Positions 1-6,598 of a DNA stretch of 64,000 bases are shown here, piece after piece (position 1 is the stretch's first letter; each line of letters starts with the position of its first letter). Under the pieces are notes generated by a model. That model did no database searches. It saw only the letters and a program-made list of their open reading frames with translations, and had not been told where the DNA came from. Origin of the DNA: Xenorhabdus miraniensis (lineage in GTDB: Bacteria > Pseudomonadota > Gammaproteobacteria > Enterobacterales > Enterobacteriaceae); contig NZ_NITZ01000017.1 in the NCBI RefSeq assembly GCF_002632615.1, positions 1 to 64,000 of the forward strand. Reading direction: 5' to 3'. The position numbers were made by a program, and so were the translations under genes.

Positions 1-2
1 AA

Positions 3-114
3 GAGCCTGCAATTGTTTCGCGTTCATAAATCAACCTTATTTTGATAGTAAATTAAACATATCAAGATAAGGCAAATACACAATTTAATTTACAGGCTCT
101 ATTTTTTCTTTTTT
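3..114. repeat. Nested inverted repeat with T-rich tail
   Basis: The outer arms AGAGCCTG (3-10) and CAGGCTCT (93-100) enclose an inner imperfect 13-bp inverted repeat (35-47 and 60-72, one mismatch) around a 12-nt loop. The plus strand continues into a T-rich run from 102. It could be a terminator, the end of a small RNA, or a miniature inverted-repeat element. No target-site duplication is evident. Confidence 0.4.
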
Positions 115-138
115 ATGTGTTAAGTTAATTTCTTATTA

Positions 139-246
139 TTAATTATCACCTCCTTTCCCACCTTTGCCTCCAGCAAAACTAACAGAAAAAATAGAAAGTG
201 AAAGTATTTCAATTAATAAATCTGATATTAAATTTTTATTTTTCAT
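139..246 (-). CDS. 35-residue glycine-rich secreted-like peptide
   Basis: This short frame starts at ATG 246 and stops with TAA at 139-141. It encodes a lysine-containing N-terminus, a hydrophobic stretch of about 17 residues ending SVSFA, then GGKGGKGGDN. That is a signal peptide followed by a minimal glycine-lysine tail. The last residues match the end of the 153-residue protein transcribed towards it from 832 (GGKGGKGRDN), so the two look paralogous and the tail appears to be selected. No strong ribosome binding site precedes the ATG. The function is unknown; a secreted glycine-rich peptide or the remnant of a longer paralogue are both possible. Confidence 0.45.
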   Translation of the reverse strand: MKNKNLISDLLIEILSLSIFSVSFAGGKGGKGGDN

Positions 247-370
247 AGGAAAATCTCATTATTTTAAATTAATTAATGTGGTATTATAAAATAAACCATT
301 TTTTCACTACAAAAAATATTCTATATGCTCATTCTTTCAGAAATTTAATATAGTTATCATCTCCTTCATT

Positions 371-832
371 TTAATTATCTCTACCTTTACCACCTTTACC
401 ACCTTTACCACCTTTACCACCTTTACCACCTTTACCACCTTTACCACCATGCCCCCCAATGATATCTCCATCTCCCCCTTTCCCTCCATTACCGGCTTTA
501 CTGCCAATACCTCCTGCATCTCCACCATTGCCACCATTCCCCCCACCGATACCTTTCCCTCCTTTTCCCCCTTTCCCTCCTTTTCCCCATAACCATCCAT
601 CAGCTCCATCAGCTCCATTAGTCTCAGTAGTTTCATTATCCTTATTAGCTTTATTATTCTTATTTATCTTGTTTCTTTTGTTTTTATTATCAATTTTATA
701 ATTTTCATTAACTAAAAGCAGTTCATTATTCTGAGATAATAATACTGTTGATGAACTGTGTGCATAAGAGATAGATATCATAAATATCATCGATACTAGT
801 GGTAATATAGTTGGAATTTCTTTTTTTTTCAT
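371..832 (-). CDS. Secreted glycine-rich GGK-repeat protein
   Basis: The protein has 153 residues. Residues 1-24 form a signal peptide (KKK, then a hydrophobic core, ending SYAHS). Residues 30-75 are rich in Asn and Lys, and residues 78-153 are a low-complexity tract of GG-K, GGN and GGDAGG motifs ending with seven or more GGK repeats. An AAGGG ribosome binding site lies about 10 bases before the ATG. No catalytic motif is visible. Such tracts occur in surface-exposed structural or antimicrobial proteins; no function is assigned. Its 3' end is encoded by a perfect 9-bp tandem repeat, so the length of the tail may vary between strains. Confidence 0.65.
   Translation of the reverse strand: MKKKEIPTILPLVSMIFMISISYAHSSSTVLLSQNNELLLVNENYKIDNKNKRNKINKNNKANKDNETTETNGADGADGWLWGKGGKGGKGGKGIGGGNGGNGGDAGGIGSKAGNGGKGGDGDIIGGHGGKGGKGGKGGKGGKGGKGGKGRDN
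383..448. repeat. 9-bp tandem repeat, seven perfect copies plus a partial one
   Basis: The unit ACCTTTACC (plus strand) is repeated without a mismatch and encodes Gly-Gly-Lys on the minus strand inside the glycine-rich gene. The unit is a multiple of three, so changes in copy number would lengthen or shorten the protein without a frameshift. Confidence 0.85.
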
Positions 833-1114
833 ATACTAAGCCCTTTAAATTTATTTAAGGTAGATAATAAAAACTCAACCTTTTAATATGTTATAATGAT
901 ATTCGTTTTTACATCATTCTTTTCTATCTCTACTAGATTAAATATTACATCGCAACTATGTTTATTTATACTTTTCTTATTTGTCAATTCATTTTTCGAC
1001 AAATCGATATATTTGTAAAAATATATTGTGACTAAACACCTTTTCATAATAGCGAAACTCTCATGTTTTATATTTATTTCAATGTATTATGTAATTAGTG
1101 TTTTAGGGGGATTT
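833..1114. other. AT-rich intergenic DNA
   Basis: No convincing coding frame is present. The part near 833-900 should hold the promoter of the leftward glycine-rich gene. Short inverted repeats occur near 980-1035 (TTTGTC/GACAAA and an ATATATTT palindrome). The rest has very low GC and no recognisable motif. Confidence 0.5.
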
Positions 1115-1565
1115 TCATATACACGATAAGTGACTATGTATACTGTAGTTTGTGACTAAATCTTTTAATCCTCTTTGAAAGTTTTTTCACTCATGCCGAT
1201 ATCTCGGCCAGTTAGACCATCATCAAACCATGCGAGAAACACAGAATCAGCGAACCCTCGACTCATAGGGGCTTGTTCATACTCATGTAGTATCGCTTGA
1301 AATACTCTTTGGCCTGTTCTAGTTAGTTCATAAGTTGCAGCTATCCCAGCCGCAAATACTTTTACGAATTCATCAGAATCCTTTTCCTCTATTTGGTGTA
1401 CCACGCTAGTTGCTGTGAGTTCTCCGGTATCAACATCCACTAAGGTTTTTCTTGATGACGCTGAACGGACTCGCTTTTTTTCACTGGCACTTCTGCATCA
1501 TCTACTAGCGGATTTGTATCTGGAGAATCAACAAGGCGCTTGAGATTTGTATTTATCTGAGACAT
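1115..1565 (-). pseudogene. Frameshifted plasmid/phage-type replication or regulatory protein
   Basis: Reading leftwards from ATG 1565 (AGGGG five bases upstream) gives a normal protein up to a run of seven A at 1475-1481, where a stop follows in frame. Restoring one A joins it to a 91-residue frame starting VDVDTGELTATS. A second missing A, near 1175 in EKTFK, has the same effect; restoring it gives FKRGLKDLVTNY and a stop at 1115-1117. Two single-base corrections give a 150-residue protein. The C-terminal part looks like a winged helix (SEKTFKRGLKDL), as in RepL-type plasmid initiators, but this assignment is tentative. Both lesions lie in A runs, so sequencing error or slippage should be considered. 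Confidence 0.5.
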
Positions 1566-1703
1566 TTTTACCCCTATTTTTCTCCTCATCTTAGACACAT
1601 AGTGTCACGTCAAAAGATAAAAAAAGAACTTTTTGTCTCAAGCGTTCCATTTTTTGTCTCAACGCCCCAATGAACCCAGCACTACGCTGGGTTCTATTTT
1701 TGA

Positions 1704-1916
1704 TTATTTTCTTTCATAGCGCGAAGGCCATATTTCTTCTGGCGTGCGCTCCAATGCTGTCGCGATAAGACGTTCGCCTTTCGGCCAATGTCGTTGTAGG
1801 GCATTGGCAAGGGTTGATGATGCAAGCCCTGCCTCTCGTGATACTTCTGATAATGTTGTCCCGCGTTTTTTCAATTCAGCAATGATATCAGCGGAATGCC
1901 AGTCTTTTTTTTCCAT
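1704..1916 (-). CDS. Ner/Nlp-family winged-helix regulator
   Basis: A 70-residue DNA-binding protein starting MEKKDWHSADIIAEL. ATG 1916 was chosen because GGAG lies nine bases upstream; an in-frame TTG 15 bases further upstream is less well placed. The sequence shows the signature of the phage Mu Ner / Nlp family: KKDWHSADI, then a helix-turn-helix with TTLSEVSREAGLASSTLANAL, then the conserved HWPKGERLIA and PEEIWPSRY. Family members repress early promoters in Mu-like phages or act as chromosomal regulators. It is divergent from the C-protein-like gene at 2066 and next to a decayed phage/plasmid gene, so it is probably a mobile-element remnant. Confidence 0.85.
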   Translation of the reverse strand: MEKKDWHSADIIAELKKRGTTLSEVSREAGLASSTLANALQRHWPKGERLIATALERTPEEIWPSRYERK

Positions 1917-1975
1917 CCTTAAGATCTCCAATTAGCTATCGTTTTTTCAATTAAAAAGTAAGTTATTAAACAGTA

Positions 1976-2028
1976 GACTATAAGTCACACATCATAGCAT
2001 AACTCAAATTGAATAGTGACTCATAGTC
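1976..2028. promoter_or_regulatory. Two C-box operators (GACT-NNN-AGTC)
   Basis: GACTATAAGTC (1976-1986) and GACTCATAGTC (2018-2028) both fit the C-box consensus recognised by controller proteins of restriction-modification systems, with centres 42 bp apart. The second is followed directly by CGTGG, a spacer also found in known C-protein operators, and then by a weaker half site. They lie between the divergent Ner-like gene and the C-protein-like gene. Confidence 0.65.
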
Positions 2029-2030
2029 CG

Positions 2031-2065
2031 TGGTCGGATAAGTAACACGAATCGATACTTATCGG
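2031..2065 (+). promoter_or_regulatory. Candidate leaderless promoter with inverted repeat
   Basis: GATACT at 2054-2059 would be a -10 element for transcription starting at ATG 2066 itself, and no Shine-Dalgarno sequence precedes that ATG. Leaderless mRNA and C-box activation are known for several C-protein genes. An 8-bp inverted repeat (GATAAGTA 2037-2044, TACTTATC 2056-2063) spans the -35 to -10 region, and no good -35 is visible, which suggests the promoter needs an activator. Confidence 0.5.
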
Positions 2066-2305
2066 ATGAAAACATCGAACAACATTAGATCCCTTTTTGG
2101 GCAAAGAATCAGATATCTCAGGAAAGAAGCAGGGATGTCGCAGGAGGCTTTTGCCGATAAATGTGGATTGGATCGAACTTATGTCAGCGGCATTGAACGC
2201 GGCGTCAGAAATCCTACCTTAGAAATTATTTATGTGATTGCCAATGGATTACAAATTGAACTGACTGATCTGTTTGATTTTAAAACAATGTTTCCACCTC
2301 ATTAG
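2066..2305 (+). CDS. XRE-family controller (C) protein, orphan
   Basis: A 79-residue, single-domain helix-turn-helix protein. The HTH covers about residues 10-65: GQRIRYLRKEAGMSQEAFADKCGLDRTYVSGIERGVRNPTLEII, the classic XRE/Cro pattern with RTYVSGIERG as the recognition-helix region. Its size matches controller proteins of type II restriction-modification systems, and the upstream C-boxes fit such a role. C proteins bind their own promoter to delay and then boost expression of the endonuclease. No methylase or endonuclase gene is adjacent: the next gene downstream is a permease. It may be a relic of a lost system, or it may now regulate other genes. Confidence 0.8.
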   Translation: MKTSNNIRSLFGQRIRYLRKEAGMSQEAFADKCGLDRTYVSGIERGVRNPTLEIIYVIANGLQIELTDLFDFKTMFPPH

Positions 2306-2357
2306 GGCTAATTATCAATATCACTTCTCTGCAATAAAAAACGTCACTCTTTCTTCT

Positions 2358-2400
2358 CCTTCATCATTCAATTTATTGACTACGACCTGAATGATGAAGG
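2358..2400. repeat. 13-bp perfect hairpin
   Basis: CCTTCATCATTCA (2358-2370) and its exact complement TGAATGATGAAGG (2388-2400) surround a 17-nt loop. There is no T-run on either side, so this is not a standard intrinsic terminator. It lies between the C-protein-like gene and the permease gene. Confidence 0.6.
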
Positions 2401-2546
2401 CGGTTCTCAATTTCACTCGTGATCGTTTGTTTGTCACTTATTATTCTTTTTTTGAATATGATATGTGTTTTTGACATAGTATGCAGAGAACGTTTGGTAA
2501 CATGTGATGAATGAATTTTAATTAAATTCCAATTGGAAACGAGATA

Positions 2547-3332
2547 ATGTTATTGCTCCCTGAACTTGCCATTGGAGCGGCTGTTGGTTTGGTTATCAGC
2601 ACTACTGGCGTTGGCGGTGGAGTGATAATCCTGCCGATCCTGATTTATTTTTTTGGATTGGATGCGCTGGCTGCTGTAGCGACGGCAAATCTTCTTTCAA
2701 TGCTGATGAAAATATCATCTTCTTATATACATTTTCGCATGGGGAATATTCCCCTTCGCCGATCTTTGATAATTCTGTTGATCATGATACCCAGCACAGT
2801 GTTGGCTAGTTATGGTGTAACGTTGTTGAATCATTTTAGCCACCATCAGGAGCAGATCGAATGGGGAATTAATTTGTTGGTGGTATTGGCTATCTTATTC
2901 TCTTTGTATCTTTTTTACCGCCGAATACGCCAACCACAGTTACAAATGAATTGCACACATCCAACTTCGGGAATGGTTAAGCCTCTTTTGTTGCCCGGCA
3001 CAGGTGCTGGATTGGTACTGGGAGCAACAGGAGTTGGTGGTGGAGTTGTCGTGCTGCCATTGTTGCTGCGTTACGGGCGGATGAATATAAAACAAGCGAT
3101 TGGTGTCTCCCTTTTCGTCACAATGATATTATCTGGTTCATCTGCTTTTGCTTTCGCATGTGGCGGTCATACAAACTGGAAACTGGCCCTGGTGTTATTT
3201 GTTGGTTCCCTGTTGTCTATCCCTTTTGTTAACTATCTGATGAAACATATGCCTGACAAGGTATTTCAATATGCCACCCTGTTTTTGATCTTATGCAGTG
3301 CTGTGCTGATGGGGATAAGACTTGTTGAATAG
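2547..3332 (+). CDS. TauE/SafE-family membrane permease
   Basis: The protein has 261 residues and is almost entirely hydrophobic, with about eight membrane segments. It shows the internal duplication of the TauE/SafE family: GVGGGVIILPIL near residues 22-33 and GATGVGGGVVVLPLLL near 159-174. Family members move sulfite, sulfoacetate and related organosulfur anions across the inner membrane, or are of unknown substrate. ATG 2547 follows GGAAACGAG. No sulfur-metabolism gene is nearby, so the substrate cannot be inferred. It converges on the nucleoside hydrolase gene. Confidence 0.85.
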   Translation: MLLLPELAIGAAVGLVISTTGVGGGVIILPILIYFFGLDALAAVATANLLSMLMKISSSYIHFRMGNIPLRRSLIILLIMIPSTVLASYGVTLLNHFSHHQEQIEWGINLLVVLAILFSLYLFYRRIRQPQLQMNCTHPTSGMVKPLLLPGTGAGLVLGATGVGGGVVVLPLLLRYGRMNIKQAIGVSLFVTMILSGSSAFAFACGGHTNWKLALVLFVGSLLSIPFVNYLMKHMPDKVFQYATLFLILCSAVLMGIRLVE

Positions 3333-3435
3333 AATTTCCTTTAACCACTGAATCAAGGGGCTACCTCAATGGTCAAAGGATATAATCGCATGATTATTAA
3401 GCGGACTCTTCCGAACAGACTTATGGCTTTTAAGT

Positions 3436-4386
3436 TCAATAGGTTGTTTCGCCAATGTTTTTCAACGCATTGATCACTAATTGCCAAAATTTAGCTTGAT
3501 CCAATTTGACGGCAACTTGTGTGTGACAATCTTCAGGCGGTGGAAAACGGAAATCTGCGACTGTCATGCCTGCTGTTAAGGCTCCGGTTAGCTCAATATT
3601 AACGGGGACTTTTTGGGTCGTCATGACAGTAGGGTCGATCACATAGGCCACTGCACAAGGATCGTGTACCGGAGGATAGCCGAATCCTTGGTTCTCACGA
3701 TACCTGTCCCCATAAAATTGGAGTGCATCCAAAACGAATTGAGCAGAATGCGTTTTAATCTGGGCAATCTTCTCAATAACTTCAGGCGTCGCTTGAGCCT
3801 GATGAGTGAGATCTAAACCCACCATTGTCAGAGGCCATTTTTCATTAAAAACAATGTGTGCCGCTTCCGGATCGATCAAAATATTAAATTCAGCAACAGC
3901 GCTTCTGTTACCTTTATGGTAGCCACCTCCCATCAATACCACTTCCTTTACACGTTCGACAATCTGCGGGGCTTTGCGTGCAGCCATGGCGATATTCGTC
4001 AGACCGGCAGTGGGAACCAGAGTGACGCTTTTAGGCGGATTTTCCATAATCACATCAATGATTAAATCTACTGCATGACGGGAATCCAACTTCATTGCTG
4101 GTTCAGGCAGAATAGGGCCATCCAGACCAGTCTCGCCATGAATATCCGGTGCTGTTTTGATCTCCCGAACAAGTGGTCGGTGGCATCCTGCTGCGAAAGG
4201 AATATTGCGAATATTGGCAATTCGGGCAACGCACAGCGCATTATGGGTTACTTTATTCAGAGTCTGGTTGCCAACCACGGTCGTTACAGCCAATAGTTCA
4301 ATGTTTGGATTTCCGTGAGCAAGTAAGAGAGCAATGGCGTCATCATGCCCGGGATCGCAATCAAGGATAATTTTCTTGGGTAGCAT
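3436..4386 (-). CDS. Inosine/uridine-type nucleoside hydrolase (Rih family)
   Basis: A 316-residue cytosolic enzyme that cleaves the N-glycosidic bond of ribonucleosides to ribose and free base. The calcium-binding signature DCDPGHDDA is at residues 9-17. Other family landmarks are HGETGLDGP (about 82-90), the AEFNILIDPEAA block (about 165-176) and the catalytic-site histidine in VHDPC near residue 240. Length and motifs match RihA/RihB of Escherichia coli, but the match does not separate purine-nonspecific from pyrimidine-preferring members, so no symbol is given. The gene stands alone, and its partner is probably a nucleoside uptake system elsewhere. Confidence 0.92.
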   Translation of the reverse strand: MLPKKIILDCDPGHDDAIALLLAHGNPNIELLAVTTVVGNQTLNKVTHNALCVARIANIRNIPFAAGCHRPLVREIKTAPDIHGETGLDGPILPEPAMKLDSRHAVDLIIDVIMENPPKSVTLVPTAGLTNIAMAARKAPQIVERVKEVVLMGGGYHKGNRSAVAEFNILIDPEAAHIVFNEKWPLTMVGLDLTHQAQATPEVIEKIAQIKTHSAQFVLDALQFYGDRYRENQGFGYPPVHDPCAVAYVIDPTVMTTQKVPVNIELTGALTAGMTVADFRFPPPEDCHTQVAVKLDQAKFWQLVINALKNIGETTY

Positions 4387-4818
4387 ACTTGTTCCTTTTA
4401 GTGATTATGCCTTTCATCTTTCAGGCGGCTGTTTTGGTTACAACCCGAAACTTATTAGGTAAACATGCAAATATCCTTTTTAGAATAATTCAGTATTAAA
4501 AAAATTCCCCTTCCATCTATCACAAAATGAAAACATAAAATCCCTCATTTTTTAATGAATATTTTAATAATTGTGATTTGATTAACATGCAAACAACAAA
4601 CAATTTGAGCATTTTAAGTACATGTGATTCATATACACCTTGAGATGAAATGCACAGACAGCGATTTGACACGAGAATATTAACTTATTAATGTTTTTGC
4701 TGGTGCCTTTGTTAATTTTTTGTGAATACACCGAAATAATCAATGTTCAATAAATATGATAAATCTCCCTGAAAAAACAGCATAGCAATGTAACTGAATG
4801 TATATCATCAGGGGATAG
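4387..4818. other. Divergent intergenic region, AT-rich
   Basis: This stretch separates the leftward nucleoside hydrolase from the rightward oxidase operon and should carry both promoters. It is very AT-rich. I see no coding frame and no operator that I can name. Confidence 0.5.
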
Positions 4819-6141
4819 ATGCACATGGGGTATAGCATGAATAATAAACTTGATTCATTAACATACTATGCGGCAACTAAGAAATATGATCTCCGTTTTC
4901 CAATGCTGACAGAAGATTTGGATGTTGATGTCGTTATCATTGGGGGGGGATTCTCTGGTATCAATACGGCATTAGAACTCGCTGAAAAAGGGATCACCAA
5001 TATTGCTATTTTGGAAGGCCGGACTCTGGGATTTGGGGGGACTGGTCGTAATGGCGGGCAAGTGATGACAGGGATCGGTCATGACTTGGATAAGATCAAA
5101 CGCCATGTTGGTGAGAAAGGCCTGGAAACAATATTCAAAATCAGCAGCCTGGGAGCCGGTATTATTCGTGACCGGATTGCCAAATATGATATTCAGGCGG
5201 ATTTTTGTCGGGGTTATGCTTATCTTGGCTGGAATTCACGGCATGATAAGACGTTGCGGGACTGGCTGGAAGGCTTCCGTGCTGCTTCCCCTGATGAAGA
5301 AATCGAGCTTTATACAGGGCCTGATGTCAAAAAAGTCATTGGATCAGAGCGCTATACCAGTGCATTGAAACATATGGGTGGCGGTCATGTTCATTCACTC
5401 AATCTGCTTTTAGGCGAAGCTAAGGCTGTCTCCGAATACGGTGTTAAGATTTTTGAAAATAGTCAGGTCTTGAATGTCGAATATGGCCCGCGGGTCACGG
5501 TGCGCACAGCAACCGGCTCAGTTCGTGCCAGCAAGATGCTATGGGCATGTAATGGCTTCTTGGATGAGGAGCTCGAACCCACTATCTACAGAAAAACTAT
5601 CAATACGTATGCCTTCCAATTGATGACAGAAGAACTGTCTGAAGATTTGATTGAACGAATAAGCCCGATTCGCGGTGCATACAGCGATATCAGCCCCGTC
5701 ATTGATTATTACCGTGTCACTAAAGAAAACCGCTTGCTATACGGCAGTGCGACACAATTTTTTGAATATATGCCTTCCGATTTAAAAGCATGGAACCGCC
5801 ATATCATGCTGAAAACCTTCCCTTACCTGAAAGACGTGAAAATAGAATTGGCGTGGGGCGGGCCATTATGTTGCAGTGTTAATTTGTTCCCGCAAATTGG
5901 TTCCCTGCCTAAGCATAAAAATGTGTTCTATGTTCAGGGATACTCAGGCTTTGGTGTAACCCCAAGCCATATTATTTGCAAAATTCTTGCTGAAGGAATG
6001 AGCGAAGGCTCCGATCGTTATTCACTACTGAGCTCTATTCCACATCTCGATGTTATTGGGAAAGACAGCCTTAGGAATGTATTGCTCTCTGGCGGCAAAA
6101 TTTGGCATCAAACTTCGGGTTATTGGAAAGGACGTCGTTAG
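4819..6141 (+). CDS. PuuB-like FAD-dependent amine/amino-acid oxidase
   Basis: A 440-residue flavoprotein of the DAO family. The FAD-binding Rossmann motif is VDVVIIGGGFSGINTALELAEKG near residues 36-59 (GxGxxG form GGGFSG), followed by LGFGGTGRNGGQV, the block typical of gamma-glutamylputrescine oxidase PuuB. The C-terminal block NVFYVQGYSGFGVTPSH also matches PuuB. Such enzymes oxidise an amine to an aldehyde with release of ammonia and peroxide. The aldehyde dehydrogenase two genes downstream would take the aldehyde on. Two starts are possible: ATG 4819 with AGGGG, or ATG 4837 with GGGG at better spacing. The actual substrate is not known. Confidence 0.82.
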   Translation: MHMGYSMNNKLDSLTYYAATKKYDLRFPMLTEDLDVDVVIIGGGFSGINTALELAEKGITNIAILEGRTLGFGGTGRNGGQVMTGIGHDLDKIKRHVGEKGLETIFKISSLGAGIIRDRIAKYDIQADFCRGYAYLGWNSRHDKTLRDWLEGFRAASPDEEIELYTGPDVKKVIGSERYTSALKHMGGGHVHSLNLLLGEAKAVSEYGVKIFENSQVLNVEYGPRVTVRTATGSVRASKMLWACNGFLDEELEPTIYRKTINTYAFQLMTEELSEDLIERISPIRGAYSDISPVIDYYRVTKENRLLYGSATQFFEYMPSDLKAWNRHIMLKTFPYLKDVKIELAWGGPLCCSVNLFPQIGSLPKHKNVFYVQGYSGFGVTPSHIICKILAEGMSEGSDRYSLLSSIPHLDVIGKDSLRNVLLSGGKIWHQTSGYWKGRR

Positions 6142-6205
6142 TCGGATCTCTGTTTAGCATTTTTCCTACGATTTTTTTGAACGGTAACTGTTAAAAGGTA
6201 AAGTC

Positions 6206-6586
6206 ATGATCAAGCCATTATTATTAGATAAAGCCCTTCCTGAATTAATGCCCATTGGCAGTGTCACTAATCTTGGTTCTGTTGTGGTAGAGGGAGATCC
6301 GCAGGCGAGTGCAGCCATGATCCACGGAGCACCATCGGATAATCTGACTTGCGGTATTTTTGCCTGTACCAAGGGCAAATTTAAAATGGTCTACCCCTTT
6401 GATGAGATGGCAACAGTGCATGAAGGCTCAATAAAACTGACGGATGTCAAAACTGGGGTTACGGTTGAATATCATGAAGGTGACTCGTGGTTTGCGGCAA
6501 AAGGGACTGAAGTATTGTGGGAAATCACCAGCGAACGTTTCGTTAAACATTACATGGCTTGCATAAACGGACAAGTGTCTGGCTAG
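6206..6586 (+). CDS. Small cupin-domain protein
   Basis: A 126-residue single-domain protein. Its beta-rich segment FKMVYPFDEMATVHEGSIKL followed by VEYHEGDSWFAAKGTEVLWEI fits the Cupin_3 (DUF861) type found beside PuuB-like oxidases and aldehyde dehydrogenases. It starts 64 bases after the oxidase gene and ends 12 bases before the dehydrogenase, so all three form one transcription unit. The chemical role is unclear: it may bind a metal and assist amine or aldehyde turnover, or be a sensor. The usual cupin histidines are only partly visible. Confidence 0.75.
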   Translation: MIKPLLLDKALPELMPIGSVTNLGSVVVEGDPQASAAMIHGAPSDNLTCGIFACTKGKFKMVYPFDEMATVHEGSIKLTDVKTGVTVEYHEGDSWFAAKGTEVLWEITSERFVKHYMACINGQVSG

Positions 6587-6598
6587 ACTGAGGAAGAG

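Noticed and set aside
459..701. Proline/leucine-rich plus-strand frame
   Set aside because: It is the antisense of the glycine-rich repeat gene, whose GGK and GGN codons read as Pro on the other strand.
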